NCBI GenBank assembly: GCA_039811225.1
Contig: JBDHYG010000012.1
Coordinates: forward strand, 1 to 64,000
Source: JAFDXJ01 sp039811225
Lineage (GTDB): Bacteria > Bacteroidota > Bacteroidia > Chitinophagales > Chitinophagaceae
Reading direction: 5' to 3'
Length of the DNA: 64,000 bases
The notes under the pieces are model-generated. The model saw nothing but the letters and a program-made list of their open reading frames with translations. It had not been told where the DNA came from and made no database searches. A program made the translations under genes and the position numbers. Each line of letters starts with the position of its first letter. Position 1 is the first letter of the stretch. Positions 1 to 8,263 of the stretch are shown piece by piece.

Positions 1-23
1 AAATAGTTATTTGCTCAAATACA

Positions 24-31
24 TACTTTTG
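24..31 (+). promoter_or_regulatory. Candidate -7 promoter box for the OsmC-family gene
   Basis: TACTTTTG fits the Bacteroidota -7 consensus TAnnTTTG and lies about 50 bp before the OsmC-family start codon at 80. The -33 TTG cannot be placed convincingly because the window starts here. Confidence 0.4.
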
Positions 32-79
32 AAATTGAAAATTGATTCATTTCGATTCATTCGTTTGTAAAACATTTTC

Positions 80-556
80 ATGAATAAAACACATCATTAC
101 CACACCCGCCTTGAATGGACGGGGAACAAGGGAACGGGTACGGAATCTTATAAAAGCTATGAAAGAAGTTTCCAGGTGCAGGCAAGTCAGAAACCCATTA
201 TCGCCGGATCTTCAGACCCGGCATTCCGGGGTGATAAAACGAAATATAACCCGGAGGAATTATTGGTGGCTTCTCTTTCTTCCTGCCATTTACTTTGGTA
301 TTTACATTTATGCGCTGATGCGGGCGTCATTGTGACCGAATATATGGATACTGCCATAGGTGAAATGCAGGAAGACCCGGATGGTAGTGGCCGTTTCAGT
401 AAAGTAATTTTACATCCTGTCGTAACTGTCCGGGATGAAGATATGGTTGCAAAAGCGCATGAATTGCATGCAGTGGCCCACCGCCTTTGTTTTATTGCCA
501 ACTCCATGAATTTCCCCGTTGAACATGTACCGGAAATAATAACGGCTTCTAACTGA
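80..556 (+). CDS. OsmC family protein (organic hydroperoxide reductase-like)
   Basis: A 158-residue OsmC/Ohr-fold protein. Members reduce organic hydroperoxides in the cytoplasm with a pair of redox cysteines. Both conserved cysteines are visible: C69 in LSSCHLLW, after the NPEELL helix typical of the family, and C137 in HRLCFIAN. A third, C78, is probably not catalytic. Length is normal. ATG at 80 is the first start after the promoter box at 24-31. It stands alone and is followed by about 280 bp before the ArsR gene. A second OsmC-family gene lies in the stress island at 32801. Family assignment is firm; the substrate is not. Confidence 0.9.
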   Translation: MNKTHHYHTRLEWTGNKGTGTESYKSYERSFQVQASQKPIIAGSSDPAFRGDKTKYNPEELLVASLSSCHLLWYLHLCADAGVIVTEYMDTAIGEMQEDPDGSGRFSKVILHPVVTVRDEDMVAKAHELHAVAHRLCFIANSMNFPVEHVPEIITASN

Positions 557-777
557 TATGTAAATCATCCTTTTTTATTTCATAATTCAGGAATTCAATG
601 TTAGAAAAGAAGTTAACACATTGAATCAGTTTACCTGCTTCTGGAATACTTATCTTTTTATTTTCACACTATATCAGCAAACTTCTTTTCAACCAGCTGA
701 AACCATAAATTTTTTTTATCTAAAAAAAAGGGATTCCTGGTTAAAGAAATTTTTTTCAAAAAAAATGAAAAATAATT

Positions 778-808
778 TTGCGAAACCAATTAGTTGCATT
801 TATATTTG
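778..808 (+). promoter_or_regulatory. ArsR gene promoter (TTG, 20-bp spacer, TATATTTG)
   Basis: TTG at 778-780 and TATATTTG at 801-808 are separated by exactly 20 bp, a full match to the Bacteroidota sigma-A promoter (-33 TTG, -7 TAnnTTTG). The start codon at 844 follows 36 bp after the -7 box. Confidence 0.75.
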
Positions 809-823
809 CAACTGATTAGTTTC
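782..823 (+). promoter_or_regulatory. 42-bp dyad operator covering the ArsR promoter
   Basis: The 42 bp from GAAACC to AGTTTC are nearly self-complementary: 15 of 17 positions in each arm pair, including AGTTGCA against TGCAACT. The dyad begins just after the -33 TTG and encloses the -7 box TATATTTG, so bound protein would block the promoter. ArsR-family repressors autoregulate through such dyads, so the adjacent gene at 844 is the obvious ligand. Confidence 0.7.
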
Positions 824-843
824 ATATTTTAAAACCAGTTTAC

Positions 844-1164
844 ATGCGACGAGATATTTTCCAGGCTATAGCAGATCCAACCCGGCGGGCAATCATTGCC
901 CTCATCGCCATACAGGCAATGACACCCAATGCCATTGCTGAAAATTTTCATACCTCCAGGCAGGCTGTTTCCAAACATTTAAAAGTCCTGACTGAGTGTG
1001 CATTGGTCAGGCAGGAGCAAAAGGGCCGGGAGATCTATTATTCACTCGAATTGAACAAAATGAAAGAATTTGATAAATGGCTCAACCAATACAGGAAACT
1101 TTGGGAGACCCGATTTACGCAATTAGATACCGTTTTATCCAAACTCAAAAAACAAAAAAAATGA
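844..1164 (+). CDS. ArsR-family winged-helix repressor
   Basis: A 106-residue winged-helix protein. It starts MRRDIFQAIADPTRR, the characteristic opening of the ArsR group paired with SRPBCC/AHSA1 proteins. The recognition helix lies near residues 36-50 (TSRQAVSKHLKVL) and is followed by the wing. The only cysteine nearby is C52 and there is no CxC metal site, so it is unlikely to sense metals. The SRPBCC gene starts inside its stop codon (ATGA, 1161-1164), so the two are translationally coupled. Autoregulation is likely through the dyad at 782-823. Confidence 0.9.
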   Translation: MRRDIFQAIADPTRRAIIALIAIQAMTPNAIAENFHTSRQAVSKHLKVLTECALVRQEQKGREIYYSLELNKMKEFDKWLNQYRKLWETRFTQLDTVLSKLKKQKK

Positions 1165-1652
1165 ACAACAATTTATTATTTGATTTTACCGTTGACAAAG
1201 CCGCCCACACGGTAACTATTACCCGGGAATTTGATGCTCCCCTTTCGCTTGTCTGGGATGCATTTACCAAAGCAGAATTGATTGATCAATGGATCGCTCC
1301 CCACCCCTATACAGCAAAAACAAAATACCAGGATTTTAAAGTTGGGGGTAAGCGATTTTATGCAATGATCAGCCCGGATGGAAAAGAAAGCTGGGCCATC
1401 CAGGAATACACCTCTATCACACCGAAAACGAATTTCAAAATGTATAATGCCTTTGCGGATGAAGATGAAAATCCGCAATTACCGGGTTCGGAATGGGATC
1501 ATACATTTAGCGAAGAACTGGCTACCACAAAAGTCTTTATTACGATTTTCAATGAATCCCTTCAACGAATGGAGGGATTATTAGAAGGTTTTTCACAAGG
1601 CATGAGAATGGCGTTGGAAAACCTGGAAAATCTTTTGGAAAATTTAAAATAA
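1161..1652 (+). CDS. SRPBCC domain protein (AHSA1-like)
   Basis: A 163-residue START/Bet v1-like protein of the activator-of-Hsp90-ATPase-1 type, a fold with a hydrophobic ligand pocket. Typical features are the start of the domain (TITREFDAPLSLVWDAFT), the WIAPHPY segment and the long C-terminal helix after residue 140 (EGFSQGMRMALENLENLL). I take ATG 1161 as the start because it overlaps the ArsR stop as ATGA; an in-frame ATG at 1077 would run 88 bp into ArsR. ArsR-SRPBCC pairs are common, but their ligand is generally unknown. Confidence 0.88.
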   Translation: MNNNLLFDFTVDKAAHTVTITREFDAPLSLVWDAFTKAELIDQWIAPHPYTAKTKYQDFKVGGKRFYAMISPDGKESWAIQEYTSITPKTNFKMYNAFADEDENPQLPGSEWDHTFSEELATTKVFITIFNESLQRMEGLLEGFSQGMRMALENLENLLENLK

Positions 1653-1720
1653 CATTAAGCCGCATTTCCTTTTGTCTTTACATTTTACTATATATTCACA
1701 CACACTTAAAAACAAAAACC

Positions 1721-2158
1721 ATGGCACTCATCAATCCCTACATTAATTTCAATGGAAACACCGAAGAAGCTTTCCATTTCTACAAATCCGTATTTGGCGG
1801 CGAGTTTGCAACTATCGTCCGTTTTAAAGATATGACCGATCCCGGTATACCAATCTCGGAAAAAGAAGCAAACAAGATCATGCATATCGCTCTCCCTATC
1901 GGGAAAAATGTATTGATGGGTAATGATGTCCCAGAAGCGATGGGTCGGGTAAATGAAAATGAAAACAGGTCAAAAATTTCCATCAGCGCGGAAAGCAAGG
2001 AAGAAGCGGACCGTATTTTTAACGGCCTTTCTGCCGGTGGTACCATAGAAATGCCTATTGCTGATAGTCCCTGGGGCTCCTATTTTGGCATGTTCCGGGA
2101 TAAATATGGTATTGAATGGATGGTAGATTACGATCCAAAATATTTAGGAACATTGTAA
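1721..2158 (+). CDS. VOC family protein (PhnB-like)
   Basis: A 145-residue vicinal-oxygen-chelate protein of the PhnB/3-demethylubiquinone-methyltransferase-like group. Visible landmarks are YINFNGNTEEAFHFYKSVFG at the N-terminus and the closing YFGMFRDKYGIEWMVDYD. The histidine seen here (H57 in IMHIALPIG) and the final strand's acidic residues could take part in a metal site, but the group includes many non-enzymatic members. It stands between the SRPBCC gene (68 bp upstream) and the hairpin at 2173. The function is not predictable from sequence. Confidence 0.85.
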   Translation: MALINPYINFNGNTEEAFHFYKSVFGGEFATIVRFKDMTDPGIPISEKEANKIMHIALPIGKNVLMGNDVPEAMGRVNENENRSKISISAESKEEADRIFNGLSAGGTIEMPIADSPWGSYFGMFRDKYGIEWMVDYDPKYLGTL

Positions 2159-2172
2159 TTTTCAAAAGGAAT

Positions 2173-2226
2173 CCCGGCATGGCTATAGACCTGCTTATTT
2201 ATCCATGCCGGGAAAAACTTTTTTTC
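2173..2226 (+). terminator. Hairpin terminator after the VOC gene
   Basis: CCCGGCATGG (2173-2182) pairs perfectly with CCATGCCGGG (2203-2212) across a 20-nt loop. A T-rich run follows at 2219-2225 after a short A stretch. It begins 14 bp past the VOC stop and ends before the DUF1801 start. Confidence 0.6.
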
Positions 2227-2245
2227 GAATCAATCGAAAATCGAT

Positions 2246-2668
2246 ATGGCCATTGAAAAACATATCATTGCTTATATCACTGCACAGCCGGAAAGCAAAC
2301 GCCAGGATTTGCAAACACTGCATCAACTCATCCTGAAAGTAAACCCGGGTTGTAAATTATGGTTCCTCGATGGCAAGAATGAGCAGGGCAAAATTGTTTC
2401 CCATCCTAACATTGGCTATGGTGCCTACACAATCAACTATGCAGATGGCTCTAAAAGAGAATTTTATAAAGTTGGCCTGAGTGCCCATACGACCGGAATA
2501 TCCGTGTACATCATGGGATTGGAAGATAAACTCTATTTAGCAAAAGCATTTGGCGCAACAATAGGCAAAGCTAAAATAACCGGTTACTGCATTCGATTCA
2601 AAGCCTTAAAAGATATTCACCTGCCCGTTCTCATGTCAGCTATTCAATTTGGTTTTACACACAAATAA
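2246..2668 (+). CDS. DUF1801 domain protein
   Basis: A 140-residue protein with the YdhG-like DUF1801 fold, near the family's usual length. Recognisable parts are the N-terminal helix (ESKRQDLQTLHQLILKVNP), the NIGYGAYTINYADGSKREFY strand region, and the C-terminal CIRFKALKDI segment. No catalytic motif is visible, and the family has no well established biochemical role. It is probably its own transcription unit, because the hairpin at 2173-2226 precedes it. Confidence 0.75.
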   Translation: MAIEKHIIAYITAQPESKRQDLQTLHQLILKVNPGCKLWFLDGKNEQGKIVSHPNIGYGAYTINYADGSKREFYKVGLSAHTTGISVYIMGLEDKLYLAKAFGATIGKAKITGYCIRFKALKDIHLPVLMSAIQFGFTHK

Positions 2669-2796
2669 TTACTGCCGGTATTTGGGAGAGCTTGTCTTTT
2701 CAAGAAAATTTTTAATTTCAATTTGAATGGAAAATTAAATAGCTTTCCTTTCAAAGCCTGCTATATAGGCATTTCAACAAATAAACCAATGACCAA

Positions 2797-3123
2797 ATGA
2801 ATTGGATACTATTAATCATTGCCGGACTATTTGAAGCCTTATTTGCTTTCTGCCTGGGAAAAGCTAAGGAAACCACGGGTACTGATATGTATGCCTGGTA
2901 TATCGGCTTCCTGCTTGCACTCGTCATTAGTATGGGGTTGTTAATTAAAGCCACACAAACCTTACCTATCGGTACAGCATATGCTGTATGGACAGGTATC
3001 GGCGCTGTTGGTACCGTATTATTGGGCATCTTCGTTTTTAAAGAACCGGCTACATTCTTGCGTATCTTTTTTTTATTCACCCTTATCGGCTCCATCATCG
3101 GCCTGAAAATGGTTTCGCCCTGA
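2797..3123 (+). CDS. Small multidrug resistance (SMR) transporter, SugE/Gdx-like
   Basis: A 108-residue protein with four predicted membrane helices, working as a dimer in the inner membrane. The glutamate essential for proton-coupled export is E13 in LFEALFAF. The GTAYAVWTGIGAVG segment (about residues 59-72) matches the SugE/Gdx branch closely, which exports guanidinium or quaternary cations. The region after helix 1 (CLGKAKETTGTD) differs from classical SugE, so the substrate is uncertain. I looked upstream for a guanidine riboswitch and saw none. Confidence 0.87.
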   Translation: MNWILLIIAGLFEALFAFCLGKAKETTGTDMYAWYIGFLLALVISMGLLIKATQTLPIGTAYAVWTGIGAVGTVLLGIFVFKEPATFLRIFFLFTLIGSIIGLKMVSP

Positions 3124-3309
3124 TATGACAATAAATTTCCCTTCTGCTACCTCCTGTTTTATACCGCAGGCAGTCACTGTTCCTGTATGCGTATCAATTC
3201 AAAGTGCTTGTCCTCATTTAACTTTATTTTTCATGTATGAATTTCTACTTTCAAAAATAAAACTGCCCAAAGCTGTCCGTGTTTATATAAATTTCTTAAA
3301 AACCAAATT

Positions 3310-4479
3310 ATGAGAAAAGTATGTTTGGCTTTTTTACTGAGTTGTTTTCTTATCCCGATCTTGTATGGCCAGGGAATAAACAAGGTTAAGTTAGATACTT
3401 TATTACAGGATGCAGCAGCAACGCATTCAGAAGCTGTGATCATTTACCAGGACAATAAATTAATTGCTGATAAATATTTTGGTATCGGGCAGCCGATTAC
3501 CAAAATTGAAAGCATGTCCTGCACCAAAAGTATTGCAGGCCTTGCTGTTGCCTGTTTACTGACTGATAAAAAGATAGACAGCCTGGATATTCCGGTTTGC
3601 CATTTTTACCCGGAATGGAAACAAGGGCAAAAACAATTTATTACACTCCGGCAATTACTGAATATGACATCGGGGCTTCAAAATGTTCCGAATACCTCGG
3701 TGGAAATTTACCCCAGCCGTGATTTTGTCCAATTAGCACTTTGTGCAGAGCTGTCAACTAAGCCGGGTGAAGTTTGGTCCTACAACAATAAAGCGATTAA
3801 TTTATTAGCCGGGATCATACAAAAAATAACCGGTCAGCGCATGGATACCTATATCCGCGAACGTCTTTTTAAACCGCTTGGCATAACAGATGTTAACTGG
3901 GAATTAGACAGTGCCGGCAATCCCCAGGTAATGGCGGGTTGTCAAATTAAACCGGCTGATTTTGCAAAACTCGGTTTATTGGTATTGAATCAGGGAAGGT
4001 ATAATCAACAAGAAATTATTGCAGGTAAATATATCCAGGCGCTCCTCACACCTTGTAAACAGTATGATGGATATGGCCTGCTGTGGTGGATTGATTATGA
4101 AAATACAACATCTGTTGTTGATGATGACATTATTAGCCAGTTACGAAAAGCAGGCGTGGCCGATGACTTTATTAAAAAAACAGAAAAGCTAAAAGGGACT
4201 TATGATTCAGACGATGCTTTTTTTGCAAAAATACAATCTGTATTTGGCGACAATCCCTGGGATCTGTTGCGCAACACATTGGGCACTACGCTTCACATTC
4301 GGAAAAAAATACATAGTGGTTCTATTAGCTACCGGGCTGATGGTTATTTAGGTAATTATATTATCATTGACCCGACACATAAAATCGTAGCTATTCGCAT
4401 GATCAGTGATCAAAGTTATGTGGATGAAAAAGATGATTTTACCGGCTTCCGTGACCAGGTTTTGAACCTGGCAAAATAA
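3310..4479 (+). CDS. Secreted serine hydrolase, class C beta-lactamase family
   Basis: A 389-residue protein with an N-terminal signal peptide (MRKVCLAFLLSCFLIPILYG). The acyl-enzyme motif SxxK is S70-C-T-K73, the second motif YxN is Y158-N-N, and an HSG near residue 336 stands in for KTG. These are the penicillin-binding-protein/class C beta-lactamase catalytic elements, shared with esterases and D-amino peptidases, so resistance should not be assumed. It is probably periplasmic. The helical insert between residues about 265 and 320 is longer than in typical beta-lactamases. Confidence 0.85.
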   Translation: MRKVCLAFLLSCFLIPILYGQGINKVKLDTLLQDAAATHSEAVIIYQDNKLIADKYFGIGQPITKIESMSCTKSIAGLAVACLLTDKKIDSLDIPVCHFYPEWKQGQKQFITLRQLLNMTSGLQNVPNTSVEIYPSRDFVQLALCAELSTKPGEVWSYNNKAINLLAGIIQKITGQRMDTYIRERLFKPLGITDVNWELDSAGNPQVMAGCQIKPADFAKLGLLVLNQGRYNQQEIIAGKYIQALLTPCKQYDGYGLLWWIDYENTTSVVDDDIISQLRKAGVADDFIKKTEKLKGTYDSDDAFFAKIQSVFGDNPWDLLRNTLGTTLHIRKKIHSGSISYRADGYLGNYIIIDPTHKIVAIRMISDQSYVDEKDDFTGFRDQVLNLAK

Positions 4480-4569
4480 ATGATCAACAATAGATTGATG
4501 GTTAATTACAATTCTTAACGGCTTTACTATTACTATAACTTTTCCAATTTAAAATAAACGCTAGCAAGC

Positions 4570-4608
4570 TTGTATAAGTGAGCAGAATCAACTATATTGC
4601 TTATACAA
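4570..4608 (+). repeat. Inverted repeat in the intergenic region before the 553-residue gene
   Basis: TTGTATAAG (4570-4578) and CTTATACAA (4600-4608) form a perfect 9-bp stem around a 21-nt loop. Two GC pairs can be added outside a one-base bulge. A T-rich stretch follows at 4619-4630. It could terminate the serine hydrolase transcript, although the T run is offset by about 10 bp. Confidence 0.45.
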
Positions 4609-4711
4609 AGCCGGGTCGCTTTTCTTTTTTTCAAACATAATAAAGTAGTTATTCTATTTTGAATAATGATCAACAAACTAAAACTATTTAACCACATCAA
4701 AAAAACTGTTT

Positions 4712-6373
4712 ATGCTACACACATCAAGAATTACCTCCGGATTCGATATTGAACTACAACTGGGCCCTGGCTGGTTCATGACAGCAATTAATTTATTACT
4801 GGAAAAGGGTGTCATTGACATACCCGGCATAATTGTAACAGAAGTAAGAATTGCTGAAAGTGATGATTGGCATTTAGAAATTTACGTATCTATCCTCACA
4901 GATCCCATATTAGCAAAAGCCATCTTAGAGGAAGATGGATCCGCATTAACTTTGACATTTAATTTCCCCCTTATCACCGATCAAAGGATACCATTTGGCG
5001 CTTTAGATAATATTATCGGTGTCCCGGTTCTTGTAAAATGTTTGAGTGATGATCCGCAAACATTTGAATCTGCGTTAGTCATCCTGGCCAATATGCCACT
5101 CAATACGGCCAATCAATCAGCTGAGCCTTTAAGCGACGATGAAGTGAAAGATCAAACACGGGGCAATGCAGCTGCCGCACAAACATTTCTTCCGAAAGAT
5201 CAACATATCGCATGTGGGCTTGGGAATGCAACCTTTCAACGCTTTGCCAATAATCTTTGGCATACAGAACTGAGAGCAGATGATGGTACACATCCGCTAC
5301 CTGATGCAAGTGACAGAAAAGGGGTATGGCAGAAAGTAAGTGTACATGGTGATAATGGAAAAATAATCATCACGCTGAATGGTGAAGTGCCCATCGATTT
5401 ATGGCCAGATGCCGATGTGACCATAAAACTTATACTCACTCCTTCACTGGTCGATGGGAATTTATCCTTTATCATTGATACAGATACAGATGTTGATACC
5501 GGTATTTTAGGTGATATTTTTGCCTTCATCGGCGGGGGCATTATTGGTTTTATCATTGGATTACTTACCGGTGGAATCCTGGTAGCGGTATTGGCCGGAG
5601 CCGTTATAGGTGTAATCGTACTTGAAATAGTAGAAGTAGTTGTGGAAGGTATTGTCCAAAAACAAATCCGTGCAAAAATTGATGGGGAACCATTACCGGA
5701 TATACATTGCAATAAGAACGGAATTGTTCAAATCGCCACACCCGCTTCTGAAGGATTCAATCTTTCATTATTGGATAGCCTGCCTTCCTCTATCGCCGTA
5801 TATACAGCCAACCCCGAAAATGAACCCTTATTTAAAATGAGTTTATTAGTTAAATCAGTTTTTAATGAATTTTCTGCCAACACAAATGGCTTTGCCATTG
5901 CCGGAACAAGCTTGGGTGAAGAAAGATTTCAACCGGAAAAAGTCAGCCTGGTTGCAGTTGAATACCAGGATGAGGAATTAAAAACACTTACTTTCAGAAA
6001 AGATAATGGCGATGAACAAACCTTGACTAAAGAAGAAGTACTGTCCCGCGCATTAACCGGCGAATTAAAAGCGCCCTTTAAACTATTCACAGAACCGGAG
6101 GACGCAACTTTCCGTATCCCGGAAGGGAAGCTTGCCTGTGTTTGTTTAAAACCGGAAGCCATCCGGCAATTGGATACTATTGTAGAAGAAATAGAATTTC
6201 AAGATGGTGTCCGTCTCTTAGCTAAAGATGCCATTGTGTTGCAGGAAGCAGCCGCCATTATTGTACAGGGCTATCAACTGATCCATCCAAGGGAATATAA
6301 AGCCTATTATCGTGCGAAAGCTGATTTTTACAAGGATAACAATTTTGAATCTTTACCAAGAATTACTGTCTAA
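4712..6373 (+). CDS. Unrecognised 553-residue protein with glycine-zipper helical segment
   Basis: I do not recognise the family. There is no signal peptide. The N-terminal part (about 1-140) is beta-rich with an amphipathic start (SGFDIELQLGPGWFMTAINL). Residues about 175-260 are another beta-rich stretch. Residues about 268-318 form a long hydrophobic stretch that looks like two helices with GxxxGxxxG spacing (GFIIGLLTGG, then GAVIGVIVLEIVEVV). A mostly soluble C-terminal part follows to residue 553. The hydrophobic hairpin between soluble domains suggests membrane insertion or a lipid-binding tube, but this is speculation. It has no operon partners. Confidence 0.8.
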   Translation: MLHTSRITSGFDIELQLGPGWFMTAINLLLEKGVIDIPGIIVTEVRIAESDDWHLEIYVSILTDPILAKAILEEDGSALTLTFNFPLITDQRIPFGALDNIIGVPVLVKCLSDDPQTFESALVILANMPLNTANQSAEPLSDDEVKDQTRGNAAAAQTFLPKDQHIACGLGNATFQRFANNLWHTELRADDGTHPLPDASDRKGVWQKVSVHGDNGKIIITLNGEVPIDLWPDADVTIKLILTPSLVDGNLSFIIDTDTDVDTGILGDIFAFIGGGIIGFIIGLLTGGILVAVLAGAVIGVIVLEIVEVVVEGIVQKQIRAKIDGEPLPDIHCNKNGIVQIATPASEGFNLSLLDSLPSSIAVYTANPENEPLFKMSLLVKSVFNEFSANTNGFAIAGTSLGEERFQPEKVSLVAVEYQDEELKTLTFRKDNGDEQTLTKEEVLSRALTGELKAPFKLFTEPEDATFRIPEGKLACVCLKPEAIRQLDTIVEEIEFQDGVRLLAKDAIVLQEAAAIIVQGYQLIHPREYKAYYRAKADFYKDNNFESLPRITV

Positions 6374-6385
6374 AATCTATATACA

Positions 6386-6448
6386 ATGAAAAGAATTTGC
6401 ATACTAACTTTGACAATTGTTTCCTCGTTCTTTCTTGGATTCACTTAA
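6386..6448 (+). pseudogene. Orphan signal peptide, in frame with the following VOC gene
   Basis: ATG at 6386 opens a 20-codon ORF, MKRICILTLTIVSSFFLGFT, which has a charged start and hydrophobic core like a signal peptide. It stops at TAA 6446-6448. The next VOC start codon, 6485, is exactly 33 codons downstream in the same frame, and the intervening codons contain no other stop. This looks like the detached export signal of a once-secreted protein, or a short leader peptide. Confidence 0.5.
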
Positions 6449-6484
6449 AAAACAATTTCCAACAAATCAATTAATACGCATCAA

Positions 6485-6871
6485 ATGAAAAAAGTAACAG
6501 GGATCGGGGGTATTTTCTTTAAATGTAATGACCCGAAAAAAATGACAGCATGGTACCAGGAACATCTTGGCCTGGCAACTAATCCCTATGGCGCCACTTT
6601 TGAATGGTATGAAAAACCGGATCCGGCTTCAAAAGCACAAACACAATGGACGCCCTTTGCCGTGAATTCCAACTATTTTGCGCCCTCCACAAAAGATTTC
6701 ATGATCAACTATCGTGTCGAAAACCTTGAAGCATTGATCGAAGAATTAAAAAAAGAAGGCGTTACCATTCTTGATAAAATGGAAACCTATGATTACGGAA
6801 AATTTGTGCATATCCTCGATCCCGAAGGAAATAAAATTGAATTGTGGGAGCCGGTTGAAGACAGTAAGTAA
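6485..6871 (+). CDS. VOC family (glyoxalase/bleomycin-resistance fold) protein
   Basis: A 128-residue single VOC domain. Typical elements are ITGIGGIFFKCNDPKKMTAW-like opening (residues 4-22) with YQEHLGL, and the closing HILDPEGNKIELWEPVE, where the glutamate is the usual last metal ligand. It is cytoplasmic from ATG 6485, but an in-frame signal-peptide ORF lies just upstream (6386-6448), so the exported form may have been lost. It is unlike the PhnB-type VOC protein at 1721. The substrate is unknown. Confidence 0.85.
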   Translation: MKKVTGIGGIFFKCNDPKKMTAWYQEHLGLATNPYGATFEWYEKPDPASKAQTQWTPFAVNSNYFAPSTKDFMINYRVENLEALIEELKKEGVTILDKMETYDYGKFVHILDPEGNKIELWEPVEDSK

Positions 6872-7046
6872 ATTTAATTACTTACCAGCAAAACAAGCAT
6901 TACATAAAATAATTGTACTTATTACTTGAACTTAGAATTACCTAATAGAACCAAAACCTGGTTCGCGTTTACATGACAATTCCAATTAGAAATTCCATAA
7001 CCAGGATTATTCAAAAACGCTGGCTGTTTCAGTTCGGTTTTATCAT

Positions 7047-8240
7047 TTACACAAAACTCATTTTCTCAAATTTCTTCCCCAGGATTTTTTCATCATCGGC
7101 ACCCAGCCAGTTGTGGAGGAAGGTGGCATAGACATTTTTAAAATCAACGGTATATTTTAAATCACCGGCATCAAGGTCAGCGAGGTTCGGTAAGTCATTG
7201 ATAAGGCCCTGCTGCTTTAAACCTCCACTGATAAAAAACATATTATTAGCGGTTCCGTGATCGGTGCCCCCACTGGCATTTTGCGCTACCCGCCTGCCAA
7301 ATTCACTAAACGTCATAATGGCCACATCCTGAAAACGGTTATTCTTTTTCAGGTCTTTGACAAATGCTTCTATGGCACCATTTAGTTCAGTAAATAACCG
7401 TTTTTGCTGCCCTTCCTGGCCTACATGTGTATCAAAACTCCCGAGGCTGACATAATAAATCTTTGTATTGATATCACTTTGGATAAGGGAAGCAATGGTT
7501 TTGAAATTTTTTCCTAGAGCCGTCGCCGGGTATTCGGAAGTGGTAGCATGCATCTTACTTTCCTTATAAATATACGCTGCACTGCTCAGTGTATCGCTCA
7601 GTGTTTTGTACAAATAATCAACCGGGGTATCATCGGGTGCATGCATTTCATTGATGGTATTGAAAAATTTTTCATTACTCGTCTGAAATAATTTTTGCGG
7701 GTCTTTTACAGCAATTCCTTTTTGTTCCGTTCCCTTTAATGCCAGGCTGAGCATATCATCCAGCTCCAATGCCTGTGTGGGTTTAGCACAGCCACTGCAT
7801 TGTGCATCCAGGTAACGGCCAATCCAGCCGGTGGAAATATATTGGTTACTGGCACTGGCTGTTTGCCAGATATCCATACTGCGAAAATGAGAACGGTCCG
7901 GATTGGGGTACCCGACATTATTCAGGATACCGAGATGGCCTTCATCAAATAAGGTTTTGAAAAAAGGTAAGGAAGGATGAATACCACAATCATCCGTTAA
8001 GGATAAGGTGGCGGTCTTTTGGATTCCTAACCGGGGCCGTGATTTATAATAAATATCATTGCGTACCGGTATTACCGTATTCAAGCCATCATTGCCCCCG
8101 CTGAATTGCAGCACCACCAGGACTTTATGGCCAGGCGGTACCAGCAACCTGTTTTCAAATGCTTTCAAAAATCTGGGCAGCAGCAGAGATGCCGTAGCGA
8201 GTGAACCCGTTTGTATAAAAGTGCGGCGTTTAATAATCAT
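7047..8240 (-). CDS. DUF1501 protein with Tat-like signal
   Basis: A 397-residue DUF1501 protein, related to the alkaline-phosphatase/sulfatase superfamily. The N-terminus MIIKRRTFIQTGSLATASLL has the twin-arginine pattern RRxFI, so the folded protein is probably exported. Family landmarks include VVLQFSGGNDGLNTVIP, the FDTH segment and TFSEFGRRVAQNASGGTDHG, which contain the presumed metal or catalytic residues. It lies 23 bp downstream of the DUF1800 gene, its near-constant partner in Bacteroidota and Planctomycetota. The biochemical role of the pair is not established. Confidence 0.88.
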   Translation of the reverse strand: MIIKRRTFIQTGSLATASLLLPRFLKAFENRLLVPPGHKVLVVLQFSGGNDGLNTVIPVRNDIYYKSRPRLGIQKTATLSLTDDCGIHPSLPFFKTLFDEGHLGILNNVGYPNPDRSHFRSMDIWQTASASNQYISTGWIGRYLDAQCSGCAKPTQALELDDMLSLALKGTEQKGIAVKDPQKLFQTSNEKFFNTINEMHAPDDTPVDYLYKTLSDTLSSAAYIYKESKMHATTSEYPATALGKNFKTIASLIQSDINTKIYYVSLGSFDTHVGQEGQQKRLFTELNGAIEAFVKDLKKNNRFQDVAIMTFSEFGRRVAQNASGGTDHGTANNMFFISGGLKQQGLINDLPNLADLDAGDLKYTVDFKNVYATFLHNWLGADDEKILGKKFEKMSFV

Positions 8241-8263
8241 ACTTTATTTTTTTCTAATTCAAC

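Noticed and set aside
621..815. 64-codon ORF before the ArsR gene
   Set aside because: Overlaps the ArsR operator and promoter and has the Phe/Lys-rich composition of translated AT-rich spacer DNA.
1077..1160. Longer start for the SRPBCC protein
   Set aside because: It would run 88 bp inside the ArsR gene; the ATGA overlap at 1161 is the standard coupling and gives the usual domain start.
2669..2796. Guanidine riboswitch before the SMR transporter
   Set aside because: The 128-bp gap has no conserved stem-loops or ACGR-type motifs of the known guanidine riboswitch classes.
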